Counted from the first letter of the stretch, positions 52,170 through 63,244 are shown. The stretch is DNA of 64,000 nt from Eubacteriaceae bacterium (GCA_910574015.1 CAJSYQ010000005.1:1-64000), one strand, 5' to 3'. Numbers and translations are program-made. The notes: generated from the letters alone by a model not told the origin.

Positions 52170-53408
52170 ATGCCAGAGAACCTAAATCAGAAGTCACTGC
52201 TTTTTACACCAGAGGGCGTGCGTGATATATATGGAGAAGATTGCGAGAAGAGGGTTAAGATTCAGAACGCCATTCATGACATCATGAAATTATATGGGTT
52301 TAAAGATATACAGACCCCTACCTTTGAATTTTTTGATATATTCAGCCATGAAAAAGGCACTGTGACATCCCGGGAGATGTTTAAGTTTTTTGACCAATAC
52401 AACAATACCCTTGTACTCCGTCCGGATATTACGCCTTCCGTCGCACGGTGCGTGGCGAAATATTATGAACAGGAGGATATGCAGATCCGTCTGTGCTACA
52501 CCGGCAATACCTTTGTCCACCGGAGCGGTTATCAGGGAAAGCTCTCCGAGATCACCCAGATCGGGGCGGAGCTGATGAATGACGATTCCTCGGATGCCGA
52601 TGGCGAAATGATCGCCATGACGATTGAGGGGCTTCTCAAATCGGGATTAAAGGAATTTAAGGTGGATATCGGACACGCCGCTCTGTTCCGGGGACTGGTG
52701 GAAGAAGCACGACTGACAGGGGAGGAGACACAGCAGCTCAAAATCTATCTGCAAAACAAAAATATATTTGCGGTAGAGGATATGCTGGAAAAAAAGGATA
52801 TTCCGGGTGACTGTAAGGAACTGCTTATCCGGCTTCCCGACCTCTTCGGCGGTATGGAGACCATCGCCTATGCCAAAGAGAGGACATCCCATGCAGGAGC
52901 GGCCGAGGCACTGGAACGTCTGGAGAAGATTTATCAGATTCTTGAGACATACGGTCTCTCCGATCATATTACTTTCGATCTCGGCATGCTGTCCCATTTT
53001 GAGTATTATACCGGTGTGATCTTTAAGGCATATACTTACGGCACGGGAGATGCCATCGTCACCGGGGGCAGGTATGATCATCTGACAGAGCAGTTCGGGA
53101 AACAGACTCCCGCCATCGGCCTCGTCTTTGTTCTTGACCAGCTGATGGAGGCGCTGGACAGCCAGCAGGTAAAGATCGATGCCCGGGAAGGGGACACCCT
53201 GATCCTGTATCGTTCCGCAAACCGAAGGCCGGCTATCGAGCTTGCCAATGAACTCCGCACACGGAATAAGCCGGCGCGCCTGATGCGCAAAAATGCGGAG
53301 ACACCGTTGGAGGAGTACAAGGAATTCGGAAGGCGCAATGAGGTGGAGTCCATTCTTTATATTGACGACACCGGCGAAGTAACGGAATTTCGGCTGGGGA
53401 GTGCATAG
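52170..53408 (+). CDS. hisZ: ATP phosphoribosyltransferase regulatory subunit HisZ
   Basis: This 412-residue paralogue of histidyl-tRNA synthetase lacks the anticodon-binding domain and partners with the short HisG for the first step of histidine synthesis. Class II synthetase-like motifs: TFEFFDIFSHEKG, MFKFFDQYNNTLVLRPDITP and CYTGNTFVHRSGYQGK, plus GGRYDHLTEQFG. Ribosome site GGAGGAG. Followed directly by hisG, hisD. Confidence 0.93.
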   Translation: MPENLNQKSLLFTPEGVRDIYGEDCEKRVKIQNAIHDIMKLYGFKDIQTPTFEFFDIFSHEKGTVTSREMFKFFDQYNNTLVLRPDITPSVARCVAKYYEQEDMQIRLCYTGNTFVHRSGYQGKLSEITQIGAELMNDDSSDADGEMIAMTIEGLLKSGLKEFKVDIGHAALFRGLVEEARLTGEETQQLKIYLQNKNIFAVEDMLEKKDIPGDCKELLIRLPDLFGGMETIAYAKERTSHAGAAEALERLEKIYQILETYGLSDHITFDLGMLSHFEYYTGVIFKAYTYGTGDAIVTGGRYDHLTEQFGKQTPAIGLVFVLDQLMEALDSQQVKIDAREGDTLILYRSANRRPAIELANELRTRNKPARLMRKNAETPLEEYKEFGRRNEVESILYIDDTGEVTEFRLGSA

Positions 53409-53436
53409 AGATCGAAACGGAGGATAGGCAGAGGAT

Positions 53437-54075
53437 ATGAAATATATAACAATTGCTCTCGCAAAGGGACGTCTGGCCAAGCAGACACTGGCGCTTCTGG
53501 AACAGACGGGTATCACCTGTGAGGAGATGAAGGATAAGGAGACCAGAAAACTCATCTTTGTCAATGAGGAGCTGGGACTCAGATTCTTTCTGTCAAAGAC
53601 TTCAGATGTGCCGACGTATGTGGAATATGGCGCGGCAGATATCGGTGTCGTGGGAAGCGATACCATTCTGGAGGAAGGCAGAAAGGTACTGGAGGTGCTG
53701 GATCTCGGACTTGGCAGATGCGATATGTGTGTGGCAGGGCCAGTGAGTGCCAGAGAGCTTCTAAAGAAAAATCAGGTGATCCGGGTGGCAACGAAGTATC
53801 CGGGAATCGCCAAGGATTACTTTTATAATAAAAAGCACCAGACGGTAGAGATCGTCAAGCTCAATGGCTCTGTGGAACTGGCTCCCATTGTAGGCTTGTC
53901 CCAGGTCATCGTGGATATCGTTGAGACAGGATCTACCCTTCGGGCCAACGGCCTGGAGGTTCTGGAGAAGATCTGTCCCCTCTCTGCCCGGGTCATTGTA
54001 AATGAGGCCAGCATGAAGCTCCAGAGGGAGCGGATCACGAAACTGGTGAGAGATTTAAAGGGTGCACTAGAATAA
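53437..54075 (+). CDS. hisG: ATP phosphoribosyltransferase, short form HisG
   Basis: This 212-residue catalytic subunit couples ATP and PRPP in the first step of histidine synthesis. It opens ITIALAKGRLAKQTL, with ELGLRFFLSKTSDVPTYVEY, GVVGSDTILEE and DIVETGSTLRANGL (PRPP site). It lacks the C-terminal regulatory domain of long HisG, so it depends on HisZ encoded just upstream. hisD follows by 22 bases. Confidence 0.95.
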   Translation: MKYITIALAKGRLAKQTLALLEQTGITCEEMKDKETRKLIFVNEELGLRFFLSKTSDVPTYVEYGAADIGVVGSDTILEEGRKVLEVLDLGLGRCDMCVAGPVSARELLKKNQVIRVATKYPGIAKDYFYNKKHQTVEIVKLNGSVELAPIVGLSQVIVDIVETGSTLRANGLEVLEKICPLSARVIVNEASMKLQRERITKLVRDLKGALE

Positions 54076-54097
54076 TTATGTAGAAAAGAGGTTGACT

Positions 54098-55408
54098 ATG
54101 CGGATCATTCCATTGACAGAGGATTCTAAAAACAATATATTAGATGATTTACTCAAACGAAGTCCCAATAATTATGACCAGTATCAGGATACGGTGAATG
54201 AAATCCTGAAGGATGTGAGGGAGAAGGGAGACCAGGCGGTATTTCAGTATACAAAGAAATTTGACGGGGCCTGCCTGACACCGGATACCCTTTATGTGAA
54301 GGAAGATGAAATCAAAGAGGCATATTCACAGGTCGATCCGGAGCTGATCGAGGTTATGAAAAGATCCATTGCCAATATCCGTTCTTTTCATGAAAAACAG
54401 CTTCACAACAGTTGGTTTACCACCAGGGAGGACGGGGTCATACTGGGTCAGCGCATCACACCACTGGAAAGTGTCGGCGTCTATGTACCGGGAGGAAAGG
54501 CCGCCTATCCTTCCAGTGTTCTGATGAATATTATTCCGGCGAAAACTGCCGGGGTAAAGCGGATCGTTATGGTGACGCCGCCGGGGGCAGATGGCAGGAT
54601 AAATCCGGCCACACTCGTTGCCGCACATCTGGCCGGTGCGACTGAGGTGTGCAAAGTGGGAGGCGCTCAGGCGGTGGCTGCACTGGCCTACGGAACAGAA
54701 TCCATTCCCAAGGTGGACAAGATTGCGGGACCGGGAAATATTTTTGTGGCTCTAGCCAAAAAATCAGTATACGGTCATGTCAACATAGACTCCGTGGCTG
54801 GCCCCAGTGAGATTATGATACTGGCCGACGAGACAGCGAATCCGAGATACGTCGCCGCCGATCTTTTGTCACAGGCAGAACATGATGAACTGGCATCGGC
54901 GATCCTGGTAACCACAAGCCGGGAGCTGGCGGAAAAGGTGTCGGCCCAGACGGAGGAATTTACCGCAGCCCTGTCACGCCGGGACATTATATCCCGTTCC
55001 ATTGAAAACTACGGTTATATTCTGCTGGCAGAAACCATGGAGGATGCCATTGATACAGTGAATGCCGTTGCATCCGAACATCTGGAGATCCTCACGGCCA
55101 GCCCCTTTGATACAATGACCCGGGTAAAGAACGCTGGTGCTATCTTTCTGGGAGAGTACAGCAGTGAGCCGCTGGGGGATTATTTTGCCGGCCCCAACCA
55201 TGTGCTCCCGACAAACGGTACGGCGAAATTCTTTTCTCCGCTGTCAGTGGATGATTTTGTCAAGAAATCCAGTGTGATTTCCTATTCCAGGGAGGCGCTG
55301 GAGGAGGTGCATGAGGATATCATCCGTTTTGCGAAGGCAGAGCATCTGACCGCTCATGCCAATTCCATCGCTGTGCGGTTTGGCAAAGAGGTATTTAACG
55401 AAGACTGA
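54098..55408 (+). CDS. hisD: histidinol dehydrogenase HisD
   Basis: This 436-residue zinc enzyme oxidises histidinol to histidine with two NAD. Key segments: VGVYVPGGKAAYPSSVLMN, KIAGPGNIFVALAK, DLLSQAEHDELASAIL with the zinc and catalytic His, and GPNHVLPTNGTAKFFSPLSV with the catalytic His-x-Pro. Start ATG 54098; a TTG six bases earlier is also in frame. No other his genes follow; rplS has its own promoter. Confidence 0.95.
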   Translation: MRIIPLTEDSKNNILDDLLKRSPNNYDQYQDTVNEILKDVREKGDQAVFQYTKKFDGACLTPDTLYVKEDEIKEAYSQVDPELIEVMKRSIANIRSFHEKQLHNSWFTTREDGVILGQRITPLESVGVYVPGGKAAYPSSVLMNIIPAKTAGVKRIVMVTPPGADGRINPATLVAAHLAGATEVCKVGGAQAVAALAYGTESIPKVDKIAGPGNIFVALAKKSVYGHVNIDSVAGPSEIMILADETANPRYVAADLLSQAEHDELASAILVTTSRELAEKVSAQTEEFTAALSRRDIISRSIENYGYILLAETMEDAIDTVNAVASEHLEILTASPFDTMTRVKNAGAIFLGEYSSEPLGDYFAGPNHVLPTNGTAKFFSPLSVDDFVKKSSVISYSREALEEVHEDIIRFAKAEHLTAHANSIAVRFGKEVFNED

Positions 55409-55446
55409 GGAAATAAAATTCAGATAAAATTTTCTAAAAAGATATC

Positions 55447-55475
55447 TTGACTGGGCATAGTCACATATGTTATAT
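55447..55475 (+). promoter_or_regulatory. rplS promoter and 5' leader
   Basis: TTGACT (55447-55452) and TTATAT (55470-55475) have a 17-base spacer. The transcript would carry a leader of about 75 bases before rplS, long enough for an autoregulatory structure, but I do not see a clear known L19 leader fold. Confidence 0.55.
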
Positions 55476-55558
55476 TTTTAATGTTGTGAAAAAGTAGATG
55501 GTCCTCTGATGGGAATGAATACATTAAGAACATCAAAAAAGATCTAGGAGGAACAACA

Positions 55559-55906
55559 ATGAACGATATTATCAGAAAAATCGAAGCAGAGCAGCTGAAG
55601 GCAGAAGTACCGGAGTTTCGTGTTGGCGATACGGTAAAGGTATACGCCAAGGTAAAAGAGGGACAGAGAGAGAGAACACAGGTCTTTGAGGGCGTCGTGC
55701 TGAAGAGACAGGGTGGAAGTACCCGGGAGACATTTACCGTCCGTAAGTTCTCCAACGGAATCGGTGTTGAGAAGACATGGCCGCTCCACTCCCCCATCGT
55801 AGAAAAGATTGAAGTAGTGCGCCGTGGTAAAGTCAGAAGGGCGAAACTGAATTATCTGCGTGGACGTGTCGGCAAGGCAGCTAAGGTAAAAGAATTGGTA
55901 AAATAG
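55559..55906 (+). CDS. rplS: 50S ribosomal protein L19
   Basis: This 115-residue protein lies at the interface of the two subunits. The family signature [20 protein letters not shown] and [20 protein letters not shown] with the basic end [16 protein letters not shown] are clear. Strong ribosome site AGGAGGAAC. It leads the rplS-lepB-rbgA-lepB group. Full length. Confidence 0.96.
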   Translation: MNDIIRKIEAEQLKAEVPEFRVGDTVKVYAKVKEGQRERTQVFEGVVLKRQGGSTRETFTVRKFSNGIGVEKTWPLHSPIVEKIEVVRRGKVRRAKLNYLRGRVGKAAKVKELVK

Positions 55907-56008
55907 TACATGACCGCTTATAAAGGGACAACGCCGTTTTGTCTGGTGCAGCTCCGCCTGCCTGGACGATCCGGTTTGTCCCTTTTCTGCTATTTAATGG
56001 AGGTAAAT

Positions 56009-56629
56009 ATGAATCTGCGATTTGAGGAAGAGACAAAGAGGGAAAAGCGGATCCAGATCTTAAAAGAAATTGTCTGGTTTCTGATCGCTGCCGTCCTGGT
56101 GATCTTTGCGGCATGGCTTATCGTACAGTTCGCCATGAAGAAAGCCAGTATGATCGGCAGCGCCATGGAACCAACTCTGTATAATGGGGAGGATGTCATT
56201 GTAAATAAAACCTCCTTTCTGATCCTTTCTCCGCGCCGTGGTGCCGTAATCGCTTTCTATCCAGAACAGGATGAAAATGAGATGGAAATGGCAAACGATT
56301 CCTCTATTCTCATCCGGCGCGTTGTGGGACTGCCGGGCGAGACGATTCAGATCCGTGACGGCAGGGTTTATGTAGATGGCACTGTTTTGGAGGAAGAATA
56401 TCTGTTTGAGCCTATTATTTCTGCAGGACGTGCCAATGATGAGATAAAACTGGATCCGGATGAGTATTTTGTTCTGAGCGACAAGCGGGCAGATCAGGAT
56501 GACAGTAGAAATACAACGTTTACAAAAGTGAGAAAAGGAAATATTATAGGAAAAGTGATCCTGCGGCTGAATCCGTTCTCGATGGTGGGAGGCCCCACTG
56601 CTACCGGCGCCGCAGCAGAAGGAGATTGA
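56009..56629 (+). CDS. signal peptidase I paralogue lacking catalytic Ser and Lys
   Basis: This 206-residue membrane protein has the type I signal peptidase fold: one N-terminal membrane helix (about 22-44), then box B at IGSAMEPTL, box D at LIRRVVGLPGE and box E-like YFVLSDKRADQDDSRN. The catalytic Ser is replaced by Ala52 and the catalytic Lys by Arg103, so peptidase activity is not expected. An inactive paralogue beside an active one is known in Staphylococcus aureus (SpsA beside SpsB). It may act as a scaffold or regulator of the second LepB. Start ATG 56009 behind GGAGG. Confidence 0.88.
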   Translation: MNLRFEEETKREKRIQILKEIVWFLIAAVLVIFAAWLIVQFAMKKASMIGSAMEPTLYNGEDVIVNKTSFLILSPRRGAVIAFYPEQDENEMEMANDSSILIRRVVGLPGETIQIRDGRVYVDGTVLEEEYLFEPIISAGRANDEIKLDPDEYFVLSDKRADQDDSRNTTFTKVRKGNIIGKVILRLNPFSMVGGPTATGAAAEGD

Positions 56630-56630
56630 C

Positions 56631-57470
56631 ATGCATTTTCAATGGTATCCGGGACATATGACCAAGGCAAAGCGCGCCATGCAGGAGGATATCCGGCTGA
56701 TCGATGTGGTGATCGAATTGGTGGACGCCAGAATTCCACTGAGCAGCAAAAATCCGGATATTGATCAGCTGGCCGCTGGCAAGTCCCGTATAATATTACT
56801 AAATAAAAGCGATATGGCAGATCCCGGTTTCCTGGATCTGTGGATCCGGGAATATACGAAAAAAGGGTATCTGGCACTTGCCATTAATGCCAGAAAGAAG
56901 AATGAATTAAAAAAAGTAAATGCACTGATCCAGCAGGCGTGCAAAGAAAAAATCGAGAGAGACAGAAAAAGGGGGATATTAAACCGTCCGGTCCGGGCTA
57001 TGATCGTCGGTATACCAAATGTAGGCAAATCCACCTTTATCAACAGCTTTGCCGGAAGAGCATGTACCAAGACCGGCAATCGTCCGGGCATTACAAAAGG
57101 CAAGCAGTGGATCCGTCTGAATAAACAGGTGGAGCTGCTGGATACGCCGGGTATCCTGTGGCCGAAATTTGAAGATCAGACCGTGGGACAGCACCTTGCC
57201 TTTACCGGTGCCATCCGTGATGAACTGATCCAGAGCACGGAGTTGGCGCTGGACCTGATTGATTTCCTGACGGAAAATTATCCGGGCACATTAAACCAGC
57301 ATTACCATGTGGAGGAGCGGCAGCCTTCCGTGGATACACTTCGTCAGCTGGCAGAGGTCCGCGGGTGCATTGGCAAGGGAAGTGAACCTGATTTTGACAA
57401 GGCTGCCTCTCTGCTGCTGGATGATTTCAGAAATGCCCGGCTTGGCAGGATCACCGTTGAGAGACCATAG
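56631..57470 (+). CDS. rbgA: ribosome biogenesis GTPase YlqF/RbgA
   Basis: This 279-residue circularly permuted GTPase assists late 50S assembly. Motif order G4-G1-G3 is seen: LLNKSDMADP, VGIPNVGKSTFINSFAGR and LDTPGILWPKF, with the QWYPGHMTKAKR opening that is typical. One base separates it from the preceding signal peptidase-like gene. In B. subtilis it is also near rplS. Full length. Confidence 0.95.
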   Translation: MHFQWYPGHMTKAKRAMQEDIRLIDVVIELVDARIPLSSKNPDIDQLAAGKSRIILLNKSDMADPGFLDLWIREYTKKGYLALAINARKKNELKKVNALIQQACKEKIERDRKRGILNRPVRAMIVGIPNVGKSTFINSFAGRACTKTGNRPGITKGKQWIRLNKQVELLDTPGILWPKFEDQTVGQHLAFTGAIRDELIQSTELALDLIDFLTENYPGTLNQHYHVEERQPSVDTLRQLAEVRGCIGKGSEPDFDKAASLLLDDFRNARLGRITVERP

Positions 57471-57486
57471 TATGTAGAAATGAGGG

Positions 57487-58407
57487 ATGAGATTCGTGAT
57501 TGATGAAAATGAATTAGAAGACAGCCTTCGCGTCTGTCGTGAGATAGAGGATTTCAAAATTACTGATGATCTGGCAATGCAGAACCAGCTGAGCGGCAGG
57601 GATCTCTTCCAAAATAAGACCCTGCAGGAAGTGGATAAGGTACTAAATGGTTCCTGGGAAGAGAAAACGGCAGAAGAACCGGCCCCGGGGAGGGAAGTAT
57701 CACCCGGACCGGATCGGGAATCCGGGCAGGCTGAAATACAGCTGTCAGAGCCGGAGCCGGCAGGAGAACTGGCAGAGGAGCCACAGCCGGTATCAAAGGA
57801 GCCGGTAAAAAAAGTCTCTGTGGCAAAGCCGGTATATGCATCTGGAACCGAAAGCGGGGCACAGGAGGAATATGCAGAGAGCCATCCCTTTTTAAGGACA
57901 CTGCTGGGCATACTGATCTGCATTGTAACGGCTCTCGTACTGTCCCTTGTCATCACGCGATATGTGGCATACCATACATCTGTGGAGGGGAGTTCCATGG
58001 AGCCGGCTTTTCAGAATGGGGATCAGCTGATCGTGGAAAAATTGAGCTATTACTTTCATGAGCCGGAGAGATATGATGTGGTTGTATTTCCTTTCAGCGA
58101 AAATGTAAGTTATATAAAAAGGATCATTGGCCTTCCGGGAGACATTATCCAGATTAAAAATGGAGAGGTTTATCTCAATGGGGAGGTGATGGGAGAAAAG
58201 TTCGGAAAAGAGGAGAGGATCGCAGATCCCGGCCTGGCAGACGAGGAGATCGTACTTGCCGAGGACGAATACTTTGTGCTGGGTGACAATAGGAATGCCA
58301 GCAGAGACAGCCGTTTTGAGGAAGTGGGCACGATACGGCGCTCGCAGATTGAAGGGAAAGCGTGGGTACGATTTTATCCCTTTGATGAAATATCTACCGT
58401 TCATTAA
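57487..58407 (+). CDS. lepB: signal peptidase I with long cytosolic extension
   Basis: This 306-residue enzyme removes signal peptides from exported proteins. The catalytic core is intact: Ser170 in VEGSSMEPAFQNGDQL and Lys211 in YIKRIIGLPGD, with box E FVLGDNRNASRDSR. A membrane helix lies at about 137-160. Before it is an unusual extension of about 135 residues: an acidic first part, then a Pro/Glu-rich region (60-130). Typical Firmicute SipS enzymes have only a short N-tail. It may tie the enzyme to a cytoplasmic partner. Start ATG 57487 after GAGGG-type site. Confidence 0.93.
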   Translation: MRFVIDENELEDSLRVCREIEDFKITDDLAMQNQLSGRDLFQNKTLQEVDKVLNGSWEEKTAEEPAPGREVSPGPDRESGQAEIQLSEPEPAGELAEEPQPVSKEPVKKVSVAKPVYASGTESGAQEEYAESHPFLRTLLGILICIVTALVLSLVITRYVAYHTSVEGSSMEPAFQNGDQLIVEKLSYYFHEPERYDVVVFPFSENVSYIKRIIGLPGDIIQIKNGEVYLNGEVMGEKFGKEERIADPGLADEEIVLAEDEYFVLGDNRNASRDSRFEEVGTIRRSQIEGKAWVRFYPFDEISTVH

Positions 58408-58436
58408 AAATATCGATATCGCAGTGGAGGAAGAGA

Positions 58437-60324
<1,888 letters not shown>

Positions 60325-60350
60325 ATTTATCATAGGATCTGTTTGAGAGA

Positions 60351-60374
60351 GGGCGCAGATAATGCGCCCTTTTT
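60351..60374 (+). terminator. gdhA terminator
   Basis: GGGCGCA (60351-60357) and TGCGCCC (60363-60369) form a perfect stem with a TTTTT run. This is a classical intrinsic terminator. Confidence 0.9.
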
Positions 60375-60486
60375 GAATCTGTACCGCGCCCAAATCAGCG
60401 GCAAACAACCCTTGCATTTCCTAATCTCATTTGTTACAATTTCCATACATGGTTTTGCTCTTTGTGATAATGGGAAGGGAGTTTTT

Positions 60487-61398
60487 ATGACAAAAGAGCA
60501 GTTTATGGAACAGGTAACGGAGGAAATCCGACAGAAGAGCAGCCAGGTGGATCTGGATATCAGCTGTGGTATTTTTCTGAAAAATAATGATACGACCAGG
60601 CACGGCATCGTTCTGAAAAAGAGGGATGAATTTATTTCGCCCACCGTATATGTGGATGGCTTTTATCAGGATTTCCTAAGAAAGAAAAAAACCATACCGG
60701 AGGTGGCACAAAAGGTTTTGGAGGCGCTGGAGAAAGTAAAGGAGCATGCAGAACTGTATCAGGATTTTTCGGTGGAATTTGAGGATTGCAGGGACAAGAT
60801 TATCTACCGGCTCATTTCCTATGACCGGAACAGAAATTATCTGGAGACGGTTCCCTATCTGCCCTTTTTAAATCTGGCCATTGTATTTAATGTGGTATGC
60901 AATATTTCAGGGCATGGCCTGGAAACTATCACCGTGACGAATGAACTGTTGGACAAATGGGACACCAGTACCCGGGAACTGATCCGGCTGGCAGAGGAAA
61001 ATACGCCTCGGCTGCTCCCTGTAACAATGGATTCCCTGACCTCCATACTGACAAAATATATCGGTATAACCAACGATATAGAGTCTTCTGCAGATTCTTC
61101 GTCCCAGATGCCCATGATTCTTGTCTCCAATCAATCAGGGGTAAATGGTTCTGCCGTTATGCTGTATCCCGGTGTGATCCACCGGCTTGCCTGTCAGTAT
61201 GAATCCAATCTGTTTATACTGCCCAGCAGTATCCATGAGATCATAGCCGTGCCAGATCTATATTGCGGCACAGGGAAAGAACTATCGCGGATGGTACAGG
61301 ATATCAATCAAAACCATGTGGGAGAGGAAGAGGTTCTGGCGGATACGGCGTATTATTATGACCGGACTGAGAAGAAGTTTTCCTACGAACAGGATTGA
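60487..61398 (+). CDS. DUF5688 family protein
   Basis: This 303-residue soluble protein starts ATG 60487 behind GGAAGGGAG. It has the layout of DUF5688 proteins, which are common in Lachnospiraceae and lack a known role: VDGFYQDFLRKKKTIPEVA, IIYRLISYDRNR, VPYLPFLNLAIVFNVVC, and a C-terminal region with ILVSNQSGVNGSAVMLYPG and LFILPSSIHEIIAVPD. No catalytic motif is evident. No close partner. It is monocistronic between the gdhA terminator and tRNA-Arg. Confidence 0.72.
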   Translation: MTKEQFMEQVTEEIRQKSSQVDLDISCGIFLKNNDTTRHGIVLKKRDEFISPTVYVDGFYQDFLRKKKTIPEVAQKVLEALEKVKEHAELYQDFSVEFEDCRDKIIYRLISYDRNRNYLETVPYLPFLNLAIVFNVVCNISGHGLETITVTNELLDKWDTSTRELIRLAEENTPRLLPVTMDSLTSILTKYIGITNDIESSADSSSQMPMILVSNQSGVNGSAVMLYPGVIHRLACQYESNLFILPSSIHEIIAVPDLYCGTGKELSRMVQDINQNHVGEEEVLADTAYYYDRTEKKFSYEQD

Positions 61399-61462
61399 GA
61401 ATTTCGGCAATATGAAAACAGCGCCGGCCGGGAAGCCAACGCTGAAGTCTGGTTATAAAAAA

Positions 61463-61535
61463 TGCACCTGGAGGGATTCGAACCCCCGACCAAAGGCTTC
61501 GGAAGCCTCTACTCTATCCACTGAGCCACAGGTGC
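61463..61535 (-). tRNA. tRNA-Arg (anticodon CCG)
   Basis: On the minus strand the segment forms a full cloverleaf: acceptor GCACCTG/CAGGTGC, D arm with GGCTCAGTGGATAGAG, anticodon loop TTCCGAA (CCG, reading CGG), and T arm with GGTTCGAATCC. The discriminator base is A (minus strand of 61463). No CCA is encoded. It is the only RNA gene here and lies opposite to its neighbours. Confidence 0.96.
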
Positions 61536-61587
61536 GCTGCTTGTTTATTATATATCATTTACCTACCATTTGTAAAGGGGAAATTTT

Positions 61588-62472
61588 ATGAATCAGGAAT
61601 ATTATTCAGATTATATAGTCCGGGGCATGGCGGCGTCCGGTCAGATCCGGTGTTTCGCCATCACTTCCCGGACACTGGTGGAGGAGGCGCGGCGGCGTCA
61701 TGGAACAAGTCCGGTAATAACCGCAGCCCTTGGGCGGCTCTTAACCGGCGGCGCCATGATGGGAGCCATGATGAAATCAAAAAAGGATCTTCTGACAGTC
61801 CAGATCCAGTGTTCAGGACCGGTTCAGGGGCTCACCGTCACAGCGGATGCCTTTGGTCATGTAAAGGGCTATGCCGCAGACCCTATAGTCTCTCTCCCTG
61901 CCAGTCCGGAGGGGAAACTCGATGTGGGACGGGCCGTGGGACAGGGGGTGCTGACGGTTACTAAGGATATCGGCCTGAAGGAACCATATACCGGACAGGT
62001 CCAGCTTGTCTCGGGAGAGATCGCAGAGGATCTCACCTATTATTATGCCACCTCCGAGCAGACGCCGTCTTCCATCGCCCTGGGCGTGCGGATGAACCGG
62101 AATAATACAACCGCTCAGGCCGGCGGTTATATGATCCAGCTGATGCCGGGTATACAGGATGAGATCATAACAGGATTGGAAAAACGTCTCACAGAGATCA
62201 GACCGGTGACGGCAATGCTGGAGGAGGGGCATACACCAGAGAGCATGCTGGAAAGGATCCTTTCTGGTTATGAGCTTGAACTTTCTCCAGAACGTCTTCC
62301 CGCTTCTTTTACATGCGGCTGCTCCCGGGAACGGATGGCGCAGGCGCTGGTGAGTCTGGGACAACGGGAACTCGGGAGGCTGGCGGAGGAAGAGGAGAAG
62401 GTCGAGATAAACTGTCATTTCTGTAATACCAGCTATTCGTTTTCATCGGAGGATCTGAAAAAAATGATTTGA
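61588..62472 (+). CDS. hslO: Hsp33 redox-regulated chaperone
   Basis: This 294-residue chaperone is turned on by oxidation when its zinc leaves. The C-terminal zinc cysteines are seen in FTCGCSRERM and CHFCNTSY (CxC and CxxC). The N-terminal domain has typical LGRLLTGGAMMGAMMKSKK and QCSGPVQGLTVTADAFG segments. Ribosome site AAGGGGA. It is transcribed after the divergent tRNA gene. Confidence 0.95.
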   Translation: MNQEYYSDYIVRGMAASGQIRCFAITSRTLVEEARRRHGTSPVITAALGRLLTGGAMMGAMMKSKKDLLTVQIQCSGPVQGLTVTADAFGHVKGYAADPIVSLPASPEGKLDVGRAVGQGVLTVTKDIGLKEPYTGQVQLVSGEIAEDLTYYYATSEQTPSSIALGVRMNRNNTTAQAGGYMIQLMPGIQDEIITGLEKRLTEIRPVTAMLEEGHTPESMLERILSGYELELSPERLPASFTCGCSRERMAQALVSLGQRELGRLAEEEEKVEINCHFCNTSYSFSSEDLKKMI

Positions 62473-62487
62473 AAAATAAGGAAAGCG

Positions 62488-62516
62488 TAGACAAATTCGA
62501 CAAGAATTGTTATACT
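62488..62516 (+). promoter_or_regulatory. promoter of membrane-anchored protein gene
   Basis: TAGACA (62488-62493) and TATACT (62511-62516) are separated by 17 bases, 45 bases before the next start codon. A near TTGACA-like repeat (TTCGACA) and a second TTGACA at 62536 also lie here. Confidence 0.5.
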
Positions 62517-62560
62517 ATGAGGGTAAATGTTCAAATTTGACAAGAAAGCTGGAATTATAG

Positions 62561-63205
62561 ATGAAATTAAAATATAAAAAGTTAGTTATCCTGATCACCG
62601 TTGCTACCCTGGCATTAAGTTTTCTGATCCTGACACTGATCCCCACTGGCGGTTCTCATCCGGACAGCGCCGAGGATGCCGAACTTGCACTGAATGAAAA
62701 TGAGGACATCAATCAGTTGATAAAAAGCTATTTTGATGCCAAAAAGATTGTGGATGTAGAAGCGATGTCCGGTCTTGTCAGTGATACCAACCGGATTGAC
62801 CGGGATAAATTTATAAAGATGGCAGGATATGTGGAGGATTATCAGAATATAAACTGCTATGTCATCGAGGGAGAGGACAACAGCGCGTTCCGGGTCTATG
62901 TAAAATATGATATGAAGCTGCGGAATATCGCTACACTGGCTCCCTGTCTGAGTGCTTTTTATATTACCATGACTTCGGATGACAAATATGTAATCTATCT
63001 CAGCGCCCTGGACGAGGCCCAGGAGGATTTTATTATATCCGCGGACAAAAACACTGAGATTGTCAAGCTGAAGGAGCAGGTAGCGAAGGAACTTCAGGAC
63101 GCCATTGACAAAGATGCCGCTTTCAAACAATTCTACCAGCAGATGGATCAGGAGATACAGGCCGCATCGGTTTCCGGCGCAGCCGGACAGCCGGAGCTGC
63201 AGTGA
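62561..63205 (+). CDS. membrane-anchored hypothetical protein
   Basis: This 214-residue protein has a basic N-terminus KLKYKK and one long hydrophobic helix LVILITVATLALSFLILTLI, then a soluble acidic domain outside. The segment MSGLVSDTNRIDRDKFIKMA and DDKYVIYLSALDEAQEDFI suggest a small alpha-beta fold, possibly in the NTF2-like direction, though unproven. The end is low complexity (AASVSGAAGQPELQ). No ribosome site is strong (AAGCTGG). Function unknown. A hairpin follows before the pseudouridine synthase gene. Confidence 0.7.
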   Translation: MKLKYKKLVILITVATLALSFLILTLIPTGGSHPDSAEDAELALNENEDINQLIKSYFDAKKIVDVEAMSGLVSDTNRIDRDKFIKMAGYVEDYQNINCYVIEGEDNSAFRVYVKYDMKLRNIATLAPCLSAFYITMTSDDKYVIYLSALDEAQEDFIISADKNTEIVKLKEQVAKELQDAIDKDAAFKQFYQQMDQEIQAASVSGAAGQPELQ

Positions 63206-63244
63206 CCAGCGGCATTACAAAAGAATGATAAACGAAAGAAACCA

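Noticed and set aside
52647-53666. Long minus-strand open frame (339 codons) opposite hisZ
   Set aside because: It is antisense to hisZ and the start of hisG, without ribosome site or recognisable motif.
55476-55558. Known L19 leader RNA
   Set aside because: The leader length is suitable but I could not see convincing stems matching the family, so only a promoter and leader were listed.
61316-61591. Plus-strand open frame overlapping the tRNA
   Set aside because: It runs through the tRNA-Arg gene on the other strand. Part of the translation (CTWRDSNPRPKASE) is the well-known false peptide from antisense tRNA.
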